DNA of 64,000 bases from Pseudomonas grandcourensis (GTDB lineage: Bacteria; Pseudomonadota; Gammaproteobacteria; Pseudomonadales; Pseudomonadaceae), in NCBI RefSeq assembly GCF_039909015.1, contig NZ_CP150919.1, forward strand, positions 2,952,501-3,016,500, given 5' to 3'. Both the position numbers and the translations under genes were made by a program. Below, one piece after another: positions 54,899-63,304 of the stretch (position 1 is its first letter; each line of letters opens with the position of its first letter). The notes under the pieces are model-generated. The model had not been told where the DNA came from. It was given only the letters and a program-made list of their open reading frames with translations, and searched no databases.

Positions 54899-57283
54899 AT
54901 GACTTCCTTGAGTACTCATCACCAGGACAAGGCGACGTTCCTCGAGCGCCTGATCTTCAACAACCGCCCGGCAGTGATCACGATCTGCCTGTTGGTCAGT
55001 ATTTTCCTGTTCTGGCAGGCGACGCTGATTCGTCCGTCCACCAGTTTCGAGAAAATGATCCCGCTGGAGCATCCCTTCATCCAGAAGATGATGGAGCACC
55101 GCAACGATCTGGCGAACCTGGGCAACACCGTGCGGATCTCGGTGGAAGCCACCGATGGCGACATCTTCTCCAAGGAGTACATGGAGACCCTGCGTCAGAT
55201 CAACGACGAGGTGTTCTACATCTCCGGTGTCGACCGTTCCGGCCTCAAGTCGCTGTGGAGCCCGAGCGTTCGCTGGACCGAAGTGACCGAAGAGGGCTTC
55301 GCCGGCGGCGAAGTGATTCCGCAGAGCTACAACGGCTCCCAGGCCAGCCTCGATTTGCTGCGCAACAACGTGCTCAAGTCCGGTCAGGTCGGGCGGTTGG
55401 TGTCCAACGATTTCAAGTCGAGCATCGTCGACATTCCGCTGCTGGAGTCCTACCCGGACCCGCAGGACCAGGGCAAGCTGCTGGCGCTGGATTATCGCCA
55501 GTTCTCCCACGAGCTTGAGGACAAGATCCGCACCAAGTTCGAAGCGCAGAACCCGAACGTGAAGATCCACATCGTCGGTTTCGCCAAGAAAGTCGGTGAC
55601 CTGATCGATGGCCTGGTGATGGTGGTGATGTTCTTCGGCATCGCCTTCGTCATCACCCTGATCCTCCTGCTGTGGTTCACCAACTGCCTGCGCAGTACCG
55701 TCGCCGTTTTAAGCACGACGCTGGTGGCGGTGGTCTGGCAACTGGGCTTGATGCACTTCTTCGGCTTCGGGCTCGACCCCTATTCGATGCTGGTGCCGTT
55801 CCTGATCTTCGCCATCGGTATTTCCCACGGCGTGCAGAAGATCAACGGGATCGCCCTGCAATCGAGTGAAGCGGACAATGCCCTGACGGCGGCGCGTCGC
55901 ACCTTCCGTCAATTGTTCCTGCCGGGGATGATCGCGATCCTCGCCGATGCCGTGGGTTTCATCACGTTGCTGATCATCGATATCGGTGTGATCCGTGAAC
56001 TGGCCATCGGCGCCTCCATCGGTGTGGCGGTGATCGTGTTCACCAACCTGATCCTGCTGCCGGTGGCGATTTCCTATGTCGGCATCAGCAAACGTGCTGT
56101 CGAGCGCAGCAAGAAAGACGCGGTGCGCGAACACCCGTTCTGGCGCCTGCTGTCGAACTTTGCCAGCGCCAAAGTCGCACCGGTTTCCATCCTGCTGGCA
56201 CTGATCGCCTTTGGCGGCGGCCTGTGGTACAGCCAGAACCTGAAAATCGGCGACCTCGACCAGGGTGCCCCGGAGCTGCGTCCGGACTCGCGCTACAACA
56301 AGGACAACAACTTCATCATCAACAACTACTCCACCAGCTCCGATGTGTTGGTGGTGATGGTCAAGACCAAGGCCGAAGGCTGCTCGCGCTACGAAGCCAT
56401 GGGGCCGATCGACGAGCTGATGTGGAAGATGCAGAACACCGAGGGCGTGCAGTCGGCGATTTCCCTGGTGACCGTGTCCAAGCAAATGATCAAGGGCATG
56501 AACGAGGGCAACCTGAAATGGGAAACCCTGTCGCGTAACCCTGATGTGCTGAACAACTCCATTGCCCGCGCTGACGGCCTGTACAACAACAGCTGTTCCC
56601 TGGCGCCGGTGCTGGTGTTCCTCAACGATCACAAGGCCGAGACCCTGGATCGTGCGGTGCATGCAGTGCAGGAGTTCGCCAAGGAGAACAACAAGGAAGG
56701 CCTGGAGTTCATCCTCGCGGCCGGTAACGCCGGGATCGAGGCGGCCACCAACGAGGTGATCAAGAAGTCCGAGCTGACCATCCTGATCCTGGTGTACATC
56801 TGCGTGGCGGTCATGTGCATGATCACCTTCCGTTCGTGGGCGGCGACCTTGTGCATCGTGCTGCCGCTGGTGCTGACCTCGGTACTCGGCAACGCTCTGA
56901 TGGCCTTCATGGGCATCGGCGTGAAAGTCGCGACCCTGCCGGTCGTGGCGCTCGGGGTGGGGATTGGTGTGGACTACGGCATCTACATCTACAGCCGCCT
57001 GGAAAGTTTCCTGCGTGCCGGCCTGCCGCTGCAAGAGGCGTACTACCAGACGCTGAAGTCCACCGGCAAGGCGGTGCTGTTCACCGGTCTGTGCCTGGCC
57101 ATCGGTGTGTGCACCTGGATCTTCTCGGCCATCAAGTTCCAGGCCGACATGGGCCTGATGCTGACCTTCATGCTGCTGTGGAACATGTTCGGTGCGCTGT
57201 GGCTGTTGCCGGCACTGGCGCGGTTCCTGATCAAGCCGGAGAAACTGGCGGGGCAGAAGGGCAATTCGTTGTTCGCCCACTAA
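54899..57283 (+). CDS. RND/MMPL-family exporter
   Basis: A 794-residue inner-membrane transporter with twelve helices in two repeats. The first helix lies near residues 20-40 (NRPAVITICLLVSIFLFWQA), a large periplasmic loop follows, then a five-helix bundle from about 235. The second half includes TLPVVALGVGIGVDYGIYIY near 678-697, the MMPL signature with the proton-path Asp-Tyr. Members move lipids or hydrophobic compounds. No adaptor or outer-membrane factor gene is adjacent; the Asp-box protein upstream is the likely partner. A terminator follows at 57303. Confidence 0.9.
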   Translation: MTSLSTHHQDKATFLERLIFNNRPAVITICLLVSIFLFWQATLIRPSTSFEKMIPLEHPFIQKMMEHRNDLANLGNTVRISVEATDGDIFSKEYMETLRQINDEVFYISGVDRSGLKSLWSPSVRWTEVTEEGFAGGEVIPQSYNGSQASLDLLRNNVLKSGQVGRLVSNDFKSSIVDIPLLESYPDPQDQGKLLALDYRQFSHELEDKIRTKFEAQNPNVKIHIVGFAKKVGDLIDGLVMVVMFFGIAFVITLILLLWFTNCLRSTVAVLSTTLVAVVWQLGLMHFFGFGLDPYSMLVPFLIFAIGISHGVQKINGIALQSSEADNALTAARRTFRQLFLPGMIAILADAVGFITLLIIDIGVIRELAIGASIGVAVIVFTNLILLPVAISYVGISKRAVERSKKDAVREHPFWRLLSNFASAKVAPVSILLALIAFGGGLWYSQNLKIGDLDQGAPELRPDSRYNKDNNFIINNYSTSSDVLVVMVKTKAEGCSRYEAMGPIDELMWKMQNTEGVQSAISLVTVSKQMIKGMNEGNLKWETLSRNPDVLNNSIARADGLYNNSCSLAPVLVFLNDHKAETLDRAVHAVQEFAKENNKEGLEFILAAGNAGIEAATNEVIKKSELTILILVYICVAVMCMITFRSWAATLCIVLPLVLTSVLGNALMAFMGIGVKVATLPVVALGVGIGVDYGIYIYSRLESFLRAGLPLQEAYYQTLKSTGKAVLFTGLCLAIGVCTWIFSAIKFQADMGLMLTFMLLWNMFGALWLLPALARFLIKPEKLAGQKGNSLFAH

Positions 57284-57302
57284 CCGTTTCGTTGCCCTGA
57301 CA

Positions 57303-57337
57303 CCGAAAGCCGCGACCTGAAAAGGCGCGGCTTTCGG
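57303..57337 (+). terminator. Rho-independent terminator after the RND gene
   Basis: CCGAAAGCCGCG (57303-57314) pairs perfectly with CGCGGCTTTCGG (57326-57337) around an 11-base loop; a short T run follows. It may serve the convergent toxin-like gene too. Confidence 0.85.
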
Positions 57338-57373
57338 CGTTTCTGGCGGCGTACTTTACGGTTGGCGAATCAA

Positions 57374-60300
57374 CTACCGAACAGGCAACAGGTCCAGAAA
57401 CAACCTTTGATCCCGTGGTGGGGTAATGGGGCTGTAGAGGTCGCGGATGATCACCTTGTTGTCCGGCCCGGCCTGGGCAATCAGATCCTTGAGGGTCATG
57501 AAGCGATGTTCGGGACGTTTGAGGTGGGCGATGGTGTAGGTCGAGGGCGCGCTGTTCGCCTGGGCGTAGTGGAAATGCGCGTACCACAGCACCCTGTCCG
57601 AGTTTTTCTCCCGAATGGCGAACTCCGTCAAATAGTCTTTGGCAGCCGTCCGCTTGAGTGCCTGTACCAGCCCGATGTCCACCGCCTGACGATCGCGAAG
57701 GTACTCGATGCTTTCCTGTCGGGGACGTTGGACCTTGTATCCCTCGATGCAATGTTGCTGGCCTTTGAGCCGGGTTTCGCTGGCGGTGTTGCGCAATGAT
57801 TCAAGCACGTTGTCGATTTGCGGGTTGACTGGCTGGGCGTGCTCCAGTTCGCGGGCCAGCGTTTCGATCCGTTCGGCCTGGTGTTCCAGCATATCGCTCC
57901 AGTCGCGGGGGTTGAGTTCATCCCGTCGTTGCGGATCATTGAGCTTTCTTTTCTGAAATTCGATTGAACGTTCAATGGCCGGGATTTCGTCGATCAGTCG
58001 CTGCCCCTCCGTGCGCAGCGCGGCAACAGTACGCGGTTGCGCGGCGTGCACAGGCCGCACCGGCGCGGCTTCGACAATTTTGACCCATCCCTCATTGGGG
58101 TGCTCCATGAACCGTCCACTGACCTGGAGGGTGACCGGGTTTCGGGTGACGATTGTCGGAAACGGCATGCCTGCGCTCGCCGGTTCGAGCTCTCCCACCA
58201 AGGCGCCGTTATCCCGTGACTTGAACACCCGTTTGGTCTTCGACGGTGCTTTGACGGGTGTGAAGGCGACGGGCAATATCGGCAGAAATTCGTCCTCGCG
58301 CAACAGATCGGCCAGTTCGCTCTCGGCACTGTCCCGTGCGATCTCCAGACGCCCCATCAGCAGCGCCATATAGCGGGGGCGGATCAACGGCGACTCAAGC
58401 TCCAGCAGTGAGGTGTTGATTTGCAGGCGTCTTTTGTAGTGCCTGATCAGGTTGATCAGGACGTCCTTTCGCTCTTGGGAGGTAAAACCATCCGTGCTCA
58501 GCAGTTCCAGATGGGAGTCTTCGAGCGCTGACATGGCACCCAGACGGTCTTCATGAACCTTGAGAAAGTACTGCTCCTGCGGGGTTTTCGCCTCGACGGT
58601 GGTGTCGATGCTCAAGATGTTGAGTACGTCGAGCGACTCGAGGATGGCGGTGACCCGGTTGGAAAACCTTCGGTCAGGATGGCTTTTGAGGTATTTCAGG
58701 CGTTGTGCCGGCCCGGTCTTGAAGTCCTGCGCAAGCTCTGTCAGAACCCCGTCCTGTGTAATGATTGCCTGGGCATGTCGCTCTGAGGCGGCAAAAAGGG
58801 TTTGCAGAAGGTCGTACATGCGCTGGGCGGATTCGATGTCATTGCTGTTGTGTTGCAACTCGATCAGCGACTCGCCTTGCTCGGAAACGAAACTGGCCAG
58901 GTAGAGGGTCGCCAGCCGATAGATCCTCAGTCCGTAGGAGGACAGGATCGCCGTGTACTCACCGGTCGCTTTTCCTTCGAACTCGAAGCGCACGTCAACG
59001 TCCTTGAGTTGTCGATAGGCCTGGATCAAATCGCGACGGGCCTGGATCAACTGATCGACAATGACCTGATCTCTTTCCTGCAATACCTGGAAATTCAGCC
59101 GGCTGCGGGATCGCGCAATGGCCTTGAGCCGATGGTCTTCGATAAGGGCCCGGTCCTCGGGCGATGCGCGAAGTCGTATGCGGGCGGTTTCCAGTTCGTT
59201 GTCGGCGCTGTCGTAGGCGATTCTTGCGGCTTCCAGTTGCCGGTCCATATCCTTTGCCTGTCTTGCCAGCGTCGATACGGTCCCGCCGATTTGGTTGACC
59301 TCAACGGTGGCTTGCTCACGTTTCCTGTCTATTTCCGCCAGTTTGGCTTTGAGTCGATTCTTGGGGCCTCCGCCCTGCAGCTTCAGACCCGTGTCCAGCG
59401 ACCAGCTGCCTTGTCCGTCGGTCTTGAGCTTGAAGCCGGGATGGAGCGGTTTTTCGGGGTGAATGATGTAAACGTCGCCGAACCCTGGAACGATACTGAC
59501 CTTGAACAGCAATCCTCCCAGTGAGGCATGCCATTGATGCTCGATACGGTACAGCCCTTTTAACATGCCGATTTCAATGGGGGTGGGAACCGGGACGGGC
59601 CAGGCGACCTTGAGTTCGAGCAATGCATTCAACAGCCGCTGGCTTGAGGAATCCCTGGCGGTAGAGTGAATGAAATCGATGTGCGTGTGATCAGCGGCCG
59701 GCGGTTCTGCGGGCAAGCCGACCACACCTTGCTCGATGACGGCCGTCGGCGGAGCGACATCCTGGGGTGGACGACGCAGGCGGGCGAGGCGCGCTGGCAG
59801 CTCTGCCGGCCGGGGTGCGGGTGTCAAAAGCCCGGGCGGATGGGGTTGGGGCGACACATGCAACAGGATCAACCCGACATTGAGCAGCAGATCGACCCAG
59901 GCCAGTTCCCGGGCTGTCGGGTCATTACTGTGCAGCGCCGTCACATCGCTTTTCAGGGCGACGGCCAGCTGCAGCATCCAGCCAGCCAGCATCGCCGGGC
60001 CACGAAGCACTGGCAGGAGCAAGGCGTTGAACAGCAACCAGCCGCCCTCGCGCACGATGGCCCAGCGGTTTTCGGCGTTGGAAACCGATTCTCTGTCAGC
60101 CAGGTCAATGAGCGCCCGTGCGTTGCTGGCGTAGAGGTACTGCGTCAGATTCCCGGTGGCCAGCGCCTGTACCAGCGAACCAGGTACTTCTTCGGTGCTG
60201 GAGCCCTGAGCCAACTGCGCGGGCTCCGGTTTTTCCCAACGGACGGTGTCGTCTCCCGTGCCGAAACGAAGGATATGGGGGCTGTTGAACCCGTCATTGC

Positions 60301-62263
60301 TGTAGATCGGCCTGGCCCTGTCCGGCAGCCAGCTCAGTACGCTGTCTTGCAGGGGGCCGGCATGTGCAATGGCGTTGAACAAGGCTTCACGGCTTGGGAA
60401 CTGCTGCAAGGCGTCCTGGTATACGGGCCGATAAAGGATGTGCGGGCCGATGCCGGTGTCGCGCGGTTCAATGATGAACATGTTGTCGACGACATCGGCG
60501 GCCGCGCCGGCCTTGCGGGTAAAGGCAAGCGCGCGGATGACGATGTCCCGGCCGTCGACGACGCGCTCGGGTGCATGGGTGTGCAAGACGGCCTTGATAT
60601 AACGGTAGCCCTGGAAGCTCAGTCCGTGCTCGCCGCGGATCCTGTGTTCCAGCGCCTGAAGCGGCAGCTGTACCTTGAGCGCCTGGCTAAACTCGATTTC
60701 GCGACGTTGCGATTCGCTGTTGTCTTCGAGCAGCAGGGTTTTGAGGGTGTTCGGGTAACGTTCGCCGATGTTCACTCGGCTGATAAGCCCTTCGGTGCTG
60801 CTGAACAGACCTTTTTCACCCAGGATGTAGTCGGCGGTCAGCCACGACGGGACGGCTTTTCCGGTCTTGTCCGTGATGGTCATGCTGCCCGAGGGCGTGG
60901 CGCTGAGGTTGTGGATGGCCAGTTCGGTCAGCGTCATGGGAACGCGGGTGATGAAGCCGCTGCCCAGATCACCGGCCGCCACCCGGAAATCGAGCAGCAG
61001 ATCGCCAGGTTCGCAATCGGAATCTGGATGGTCCAGGCGCATCTGATCACGCAAGGCGTTGTTGGTGAAATCATGCAGGTTTTCGATGCCGTCGAGGAAG
61101 GACATGCCGCCTGTCTGTCGTTGCCATTGCGCCTGTTCGACCAGCAATTGACGATATTCGGCACGCTCGCTGTCGCTGGCGTCCTTGAGCCATTGGGGCA
61201 GGGTCGCGCGTATTTTTTCGACAGGTTGCTGGTCAGGCGCCGGAGCATGGCTGAAGCAAGGGGCCGGGTCGGTGCTGGCGGCGAAACGTTCTTCCAGTGC
61301 GCGAACCCCTTGGTCGGCGGGAAGCCGGATGGCGTCCAGGTTCTCCAGCTGACGCTCCAGCAGCAACGCCGCCTGAGTATCGAAGATATTTCCATCGGGC
61401 TCGGAACGCTTGATGACGATTATGTCGGCGATGAACTGGCGCTCCACCTCACGGCCCCAGGCCTGATTGAACGCTTCCATGCTGGGGTACGACTCCAGAC
61501 GGCCTGAAACACGGTACAAAAAGACCTGGCTTCCTTGCACCACGAGCAGGTCCGGCGTGGTGAAGGACGTGCTTTCGCCATTGCGGATCAAGCAGGTTTC
61601 CAGGCAATAGGCATGCACAAAACCGTCAGGGTGGGGGATAGCCTGGCGCTCACGACGGTCGGGATATCGAGCCAGTTCGTAGAGTGCGGCCCGGTCATCT
61701 TTTTGAGCCTCGGGAAGAAGGCTTGCCGCACTGTTCAGACCGCTTGCCAGCAGGTCACCCAGCCATTGCCAGTGGCTGACTTTGGTGTCGTGCGCCTGGT
61801 TCCAGTAGGCCGTCAGGGCATCCTGAAACCGGGTGCCCAGAGTCAACGCCAATGACTGGATTTTTTCCTGGATAACGCCCATGTCGGGACGTTTCGGTCC
61901 TTGCGCTTCGTAGGTCAGACGCGAGGGCGCGCGGTTGGTGAGGAAGTGTACGCGTCCGTCAATTTCTGCCGTGAGATTCAGGGATGTGTTGTTGCCCAGA
62001 TAGTCCAGGGCCACGTCGATCAATAGCTTGAGGTCCCATCCCCCGGTCTGGTTGGGTATGGCGAGCCGGGTGACATCCAGGTCCAGGGCCAGAGGCGGGT
62101 AGTGCTCCAGGATACTGGCTTGAAGCATTTGTCCGGCGACCTGGCGCAATGTCGGTCGGCTGGCGAATCGAAGGGCGACTGCTTGAGCGGGAGCGTCGCT
62201 GGTAGCGGGGCGTGTGGGTTGCCCCTGAGTCTCGTCTGGCGGGACGGCGGATTGATTCTGCAT
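57374..62263 (-). CDS. Very large DUF6543 (dermonecrotic-toxin-like) protein
   Basis: A 1629-residue protein, the largest gene here. The first 730 residues resemble the DUF6543/dermonecrotic toxin-like module of pseudomonad proteins. Two hydrophobic stretches follow: WLLFNALLLPVLRGPAMLAG (about 738-757) and DLLLNVGLILLHVSP (about 790-804). After a proline-rich linker come long charged helices, likely coiled coil, at about 969-1087 and 1414-1470. The C-terminus has AHFHYAQ near 1563 and TIAHLKRPEHR, a pattern I associate with related large proteins. No signal peptide, LRR or E3-ligase (NEL) domain is seen, though those occur in some relatives. No secretion or immunity gene adjoins it. The domain assignment is by recollection of family style. 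Confidence 0.78.
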   Translation of the reverse strand: MQNQSAVPPDETQGQPTRPATSDAPAQAVALRFASRPTLRQVAGQMLQASILEHYPPLALDLDVTRLAIPNQTGGWDLKLLIDVALDYLGNNTSLNLTAEIDGRVHFLTNRAPSRLTYEAQGPKRPDMGVIQEKIQSLALTLGTRFQDALTAYWNQAHDTKVSHWQWLGDLLASGLNSAASLLPEAQKDDRAALYELARYPDRRERQAIPHPDGFVHAYCLETCLIRNGESTSFTTPDLLVVQGSQVFLYRVSGRLESYPSMEAFNQAWGREVERQFIADIIVIKRSEPDGNIFDTQAALLLERQLENLDAIRLPADQGVRALEERFAASTDPAPCFSHAPAPDQQPVEKIRATLPQWLKDASDSERAEYRQLLVEQAQWQRQTGGMSFLDGIENLHDFTNNALRDQMRLDHPDSDCEPGDLLLDFRVAAGDLGSGFITRVPMTLTELAIHNLSATPSGSMTITDKTGKAVPSWLTADYILGEKGLFSSTEGLISRVNIGERYPNTLKTLLLEDNSESQRREIEFSQALKVQLPLQALEHRIRGEHGLSFQGYRYIKAVLHTHAPERVVDGRDIVIRALAFTRKAGAAADVVDNMFIIEPRDTGIGPHILYRPVYQDALQQFPSREALFNAIAHAGPLQDSVLSWLPDRARPIYSNDGFNSPHILRFGTGDDTVRWEKPEPAQLAQGSSTEEVPGSLVQALATGNLTQYLYASNARALIDLADRESVSNAENRWAIVREGGWLLFNALLLPVLRGPAMLAGWMLQLAVALKSDVTALHSNDPTARELAWVDLLLNVGLILLHVSPQPHPPGLLTPAPRPAELPARLARLRRPPQDVAPPTAVIEQGVVGLPAEPPAADHTHIDFIHSTARDSSSQRLLNALLELKVAWPVPVPTPIEIGMLKGLYRIEHQWHASLGGLLFKVSIVPGFGDVYIIHPEKPLHPGFKLKTDGQGSWSLDTGLKLQGGGPKNRLKAKLAEIDRKREQATVEVNQIGGTVSTLARQAKDMDRQLEAARIAYDSADNELETARIRLRASPEDRALIEDHRLKAIARSRSRLNFQVLQERDQVIVDQLIQARRDLIQAYRQLKDVDVRFEFEGKATGEYTAILSSYGLRIYRLATLYLASFVSEQGESLIELQHNSNDIESAQRMYDLLQTLFAASERHAQAIITQDGVLTELAQDFKTGPAQRLKYLKSHPDRRFSNRVTAILESLDVLNILSIDTTVEAKTPQEQYFLKVHEDRLGAMSALEDSHLELLSTDGFTSQERKDVLINLIRHYKRRLQINTSLLELESPLIRPRYMALLMGRLEIARDSAESELADLLREDEFLPILPVAFTPVKAPSKTKRVFKSRDNGALVGELEPASAGMPFPTIVTRNPVTLQVSGRFMEHPNEGWVKIVEAAPVRPVHAAQPRTVAALRTEGQRLIDEIPAIERSIEFQKRKLNDPQRRDELNPRDWSDMLEHQAERIETLARELEHAQPVNPQIDNVLESLRNTASETRLKGQQHCIEGYKVQRPRQESIEYLRDRQAVDIGLVQALKRTAAKDYLTEFAIREKNSDRVLWYAHFHYAQANSAPSTYTIAHLKRPEHRFMTLKDLIAQAGPDNKVIIRDLYSPITPPRDQRLFLDLLPVR

Positions 62264-62404
62264 ATCGGATACCGTTCTGTAGCGAAAGAAGTGTGGTTTC
62301 GCTGCCAGAATGGCGAGTTTATCGCAGGCGAGTGCGGTATCCGGCTACCACCGGAGTACTCGAAAAGTGTGCGGATCGTGCCTGGTGATCGGCCGATATA
62401 TCGC

Positions 62405-63124
62405 TCAGGGCAGCTCGGAACCGAGTACGACATTCAGCGCGCTGCGGGCATCGTCCAGTTGCACCAGCGTCGCATGCCGCGCACCGAGGGCGTCGCGGTT
62501 TTCTATGGCGGTCAGGATTGCCTTGTGCCGGGGCAGCGCCAGTTCATGCAGGTTCGGCCGCTGGTTGGAATGTTTCAGGGCTTCGGCGATGGCCACAGAA
62601 AGCATGTTGCACAGGTTGGCCAGCAAGTCGTTGTGCGTGGCATCGGCGATGCGACTGTGGAAGTCCAGGTCCGGCTGCAACAACGCTTCCGGCGTCGGCG
62701 CGGCTTCCATGCGCTGGTAGGCCTCACCGATGGAGGCAATGTCCGCTTCCGTGGCGAATTGCGCGGCGAGGGCGGCAGCGGCCGGTTCGATGATGCTGCG
62801 CACGCTGGTCAGTAGGTCGAAAAACTGATTCTGCGGACTGCTTTGCATCAACCAGTGCAGCACGTCCGGATCAAGCATGTGCCAGTCCTTGCGCGGCTTG
62901 ACCACGGTGCCGACCCGCGGGCGGGAATACACCAGGCCCTTGGCGACCAGCACCCGGGTGGCTTCACGCAGCACCGGCCGGCTGACCGCATACTCTTCGC
63001 ACAACAGCGCTTCGGCGGGCAGTTTGTCGTCCGGCAGGAAACGTCCCGAGACGATCTGCATGCCCAGTTCCTGGACGATGCGCGAGTGCATGCTTTTGCG
63101 GTCGGAGGGTTTGCGGTAATCCAT
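62405..63124 (-). CDS. GntR-family (FadR-type) regulator
   Basis: A 240-residue regulator: GntR winged helix at residues about 10-75 (IVQELGMQIVSGRFLPDDKL, PAEALLCEEYAVSRPVLREA) and an FCD ligand domain from about 95 (FDLLTSVRSIIEPAAAALAA, LDFHSRIADATHNDLLANLC, HKAILTAIENRD) whose Asp/His residues bind metal and an organic acid. ATG 63124 (MDYRKPSDRKS) is preferred; a start 39 bases earlier is possible. FCD regulators of this type control sugar-acid genes; the IlvD/Edd dehydratase gene just upstream on the same strand fits that role. Confidence 0.9.
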   Translation of the reverse strand: MDYRKPSDRKSMHSRIVQELGMQIVSGRFLPDDKLPAEALLCEEYAVSRPVLREATRVLVAKGLVYSRPRVGTVVKPRKDWHMLDPDVLHWLMQSSPQNQFFDLLTSVRSIIEPAAAALAAQFATEADIASIGEAYQRMEAAPTPEALLQPDLDFHSRIADATHNDLLANLCNMLSVAIAEALKHSNQRPNLHELALPRHKAILTAIENRDALGARHATLVQLDDARSALNVVLGSELP

Positions 63125-63200
63125 GGGAAACGGCGCGGTCCTGTGCGAATAGGTGTCGCGCATGATAGCAGGCGCGGACGGTGGGCGATCCAGCCCTTGA

Positions 63201-63299
63201 AAAGATCGCAGCCTTCGGCAGCTCCTACAGAGATCCGATTCACCACAATGAATGTGTCTGACCTGAATCCCGTAGGAGCTGCCGAAGGCTGCGATCTTT
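63201..63299. repeat. Perfect 28-bp inverted repeat (REPIN-type)
   Basis: Arms at 63201-63228 and 63272-63299 are exact reverse complements of each other (aaagatcgcagccttcgg ... and its mirror), spaced 43 bases. A T run follows the right arm on the plus strand and the left arm on the minus strand, so it can end transcription of the dehydratase gene. Confidence 0.93.
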
Positions 63300-63304
63300 T
63301 GCTT

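Noticed and set aside
59666..61507. 613-codon plus-strand frame inside the large toxin-like gene
   Set aside because: Antisense shadow; the peptide is compositionally odd and the minus-strand product is coherent over 1629 residues.
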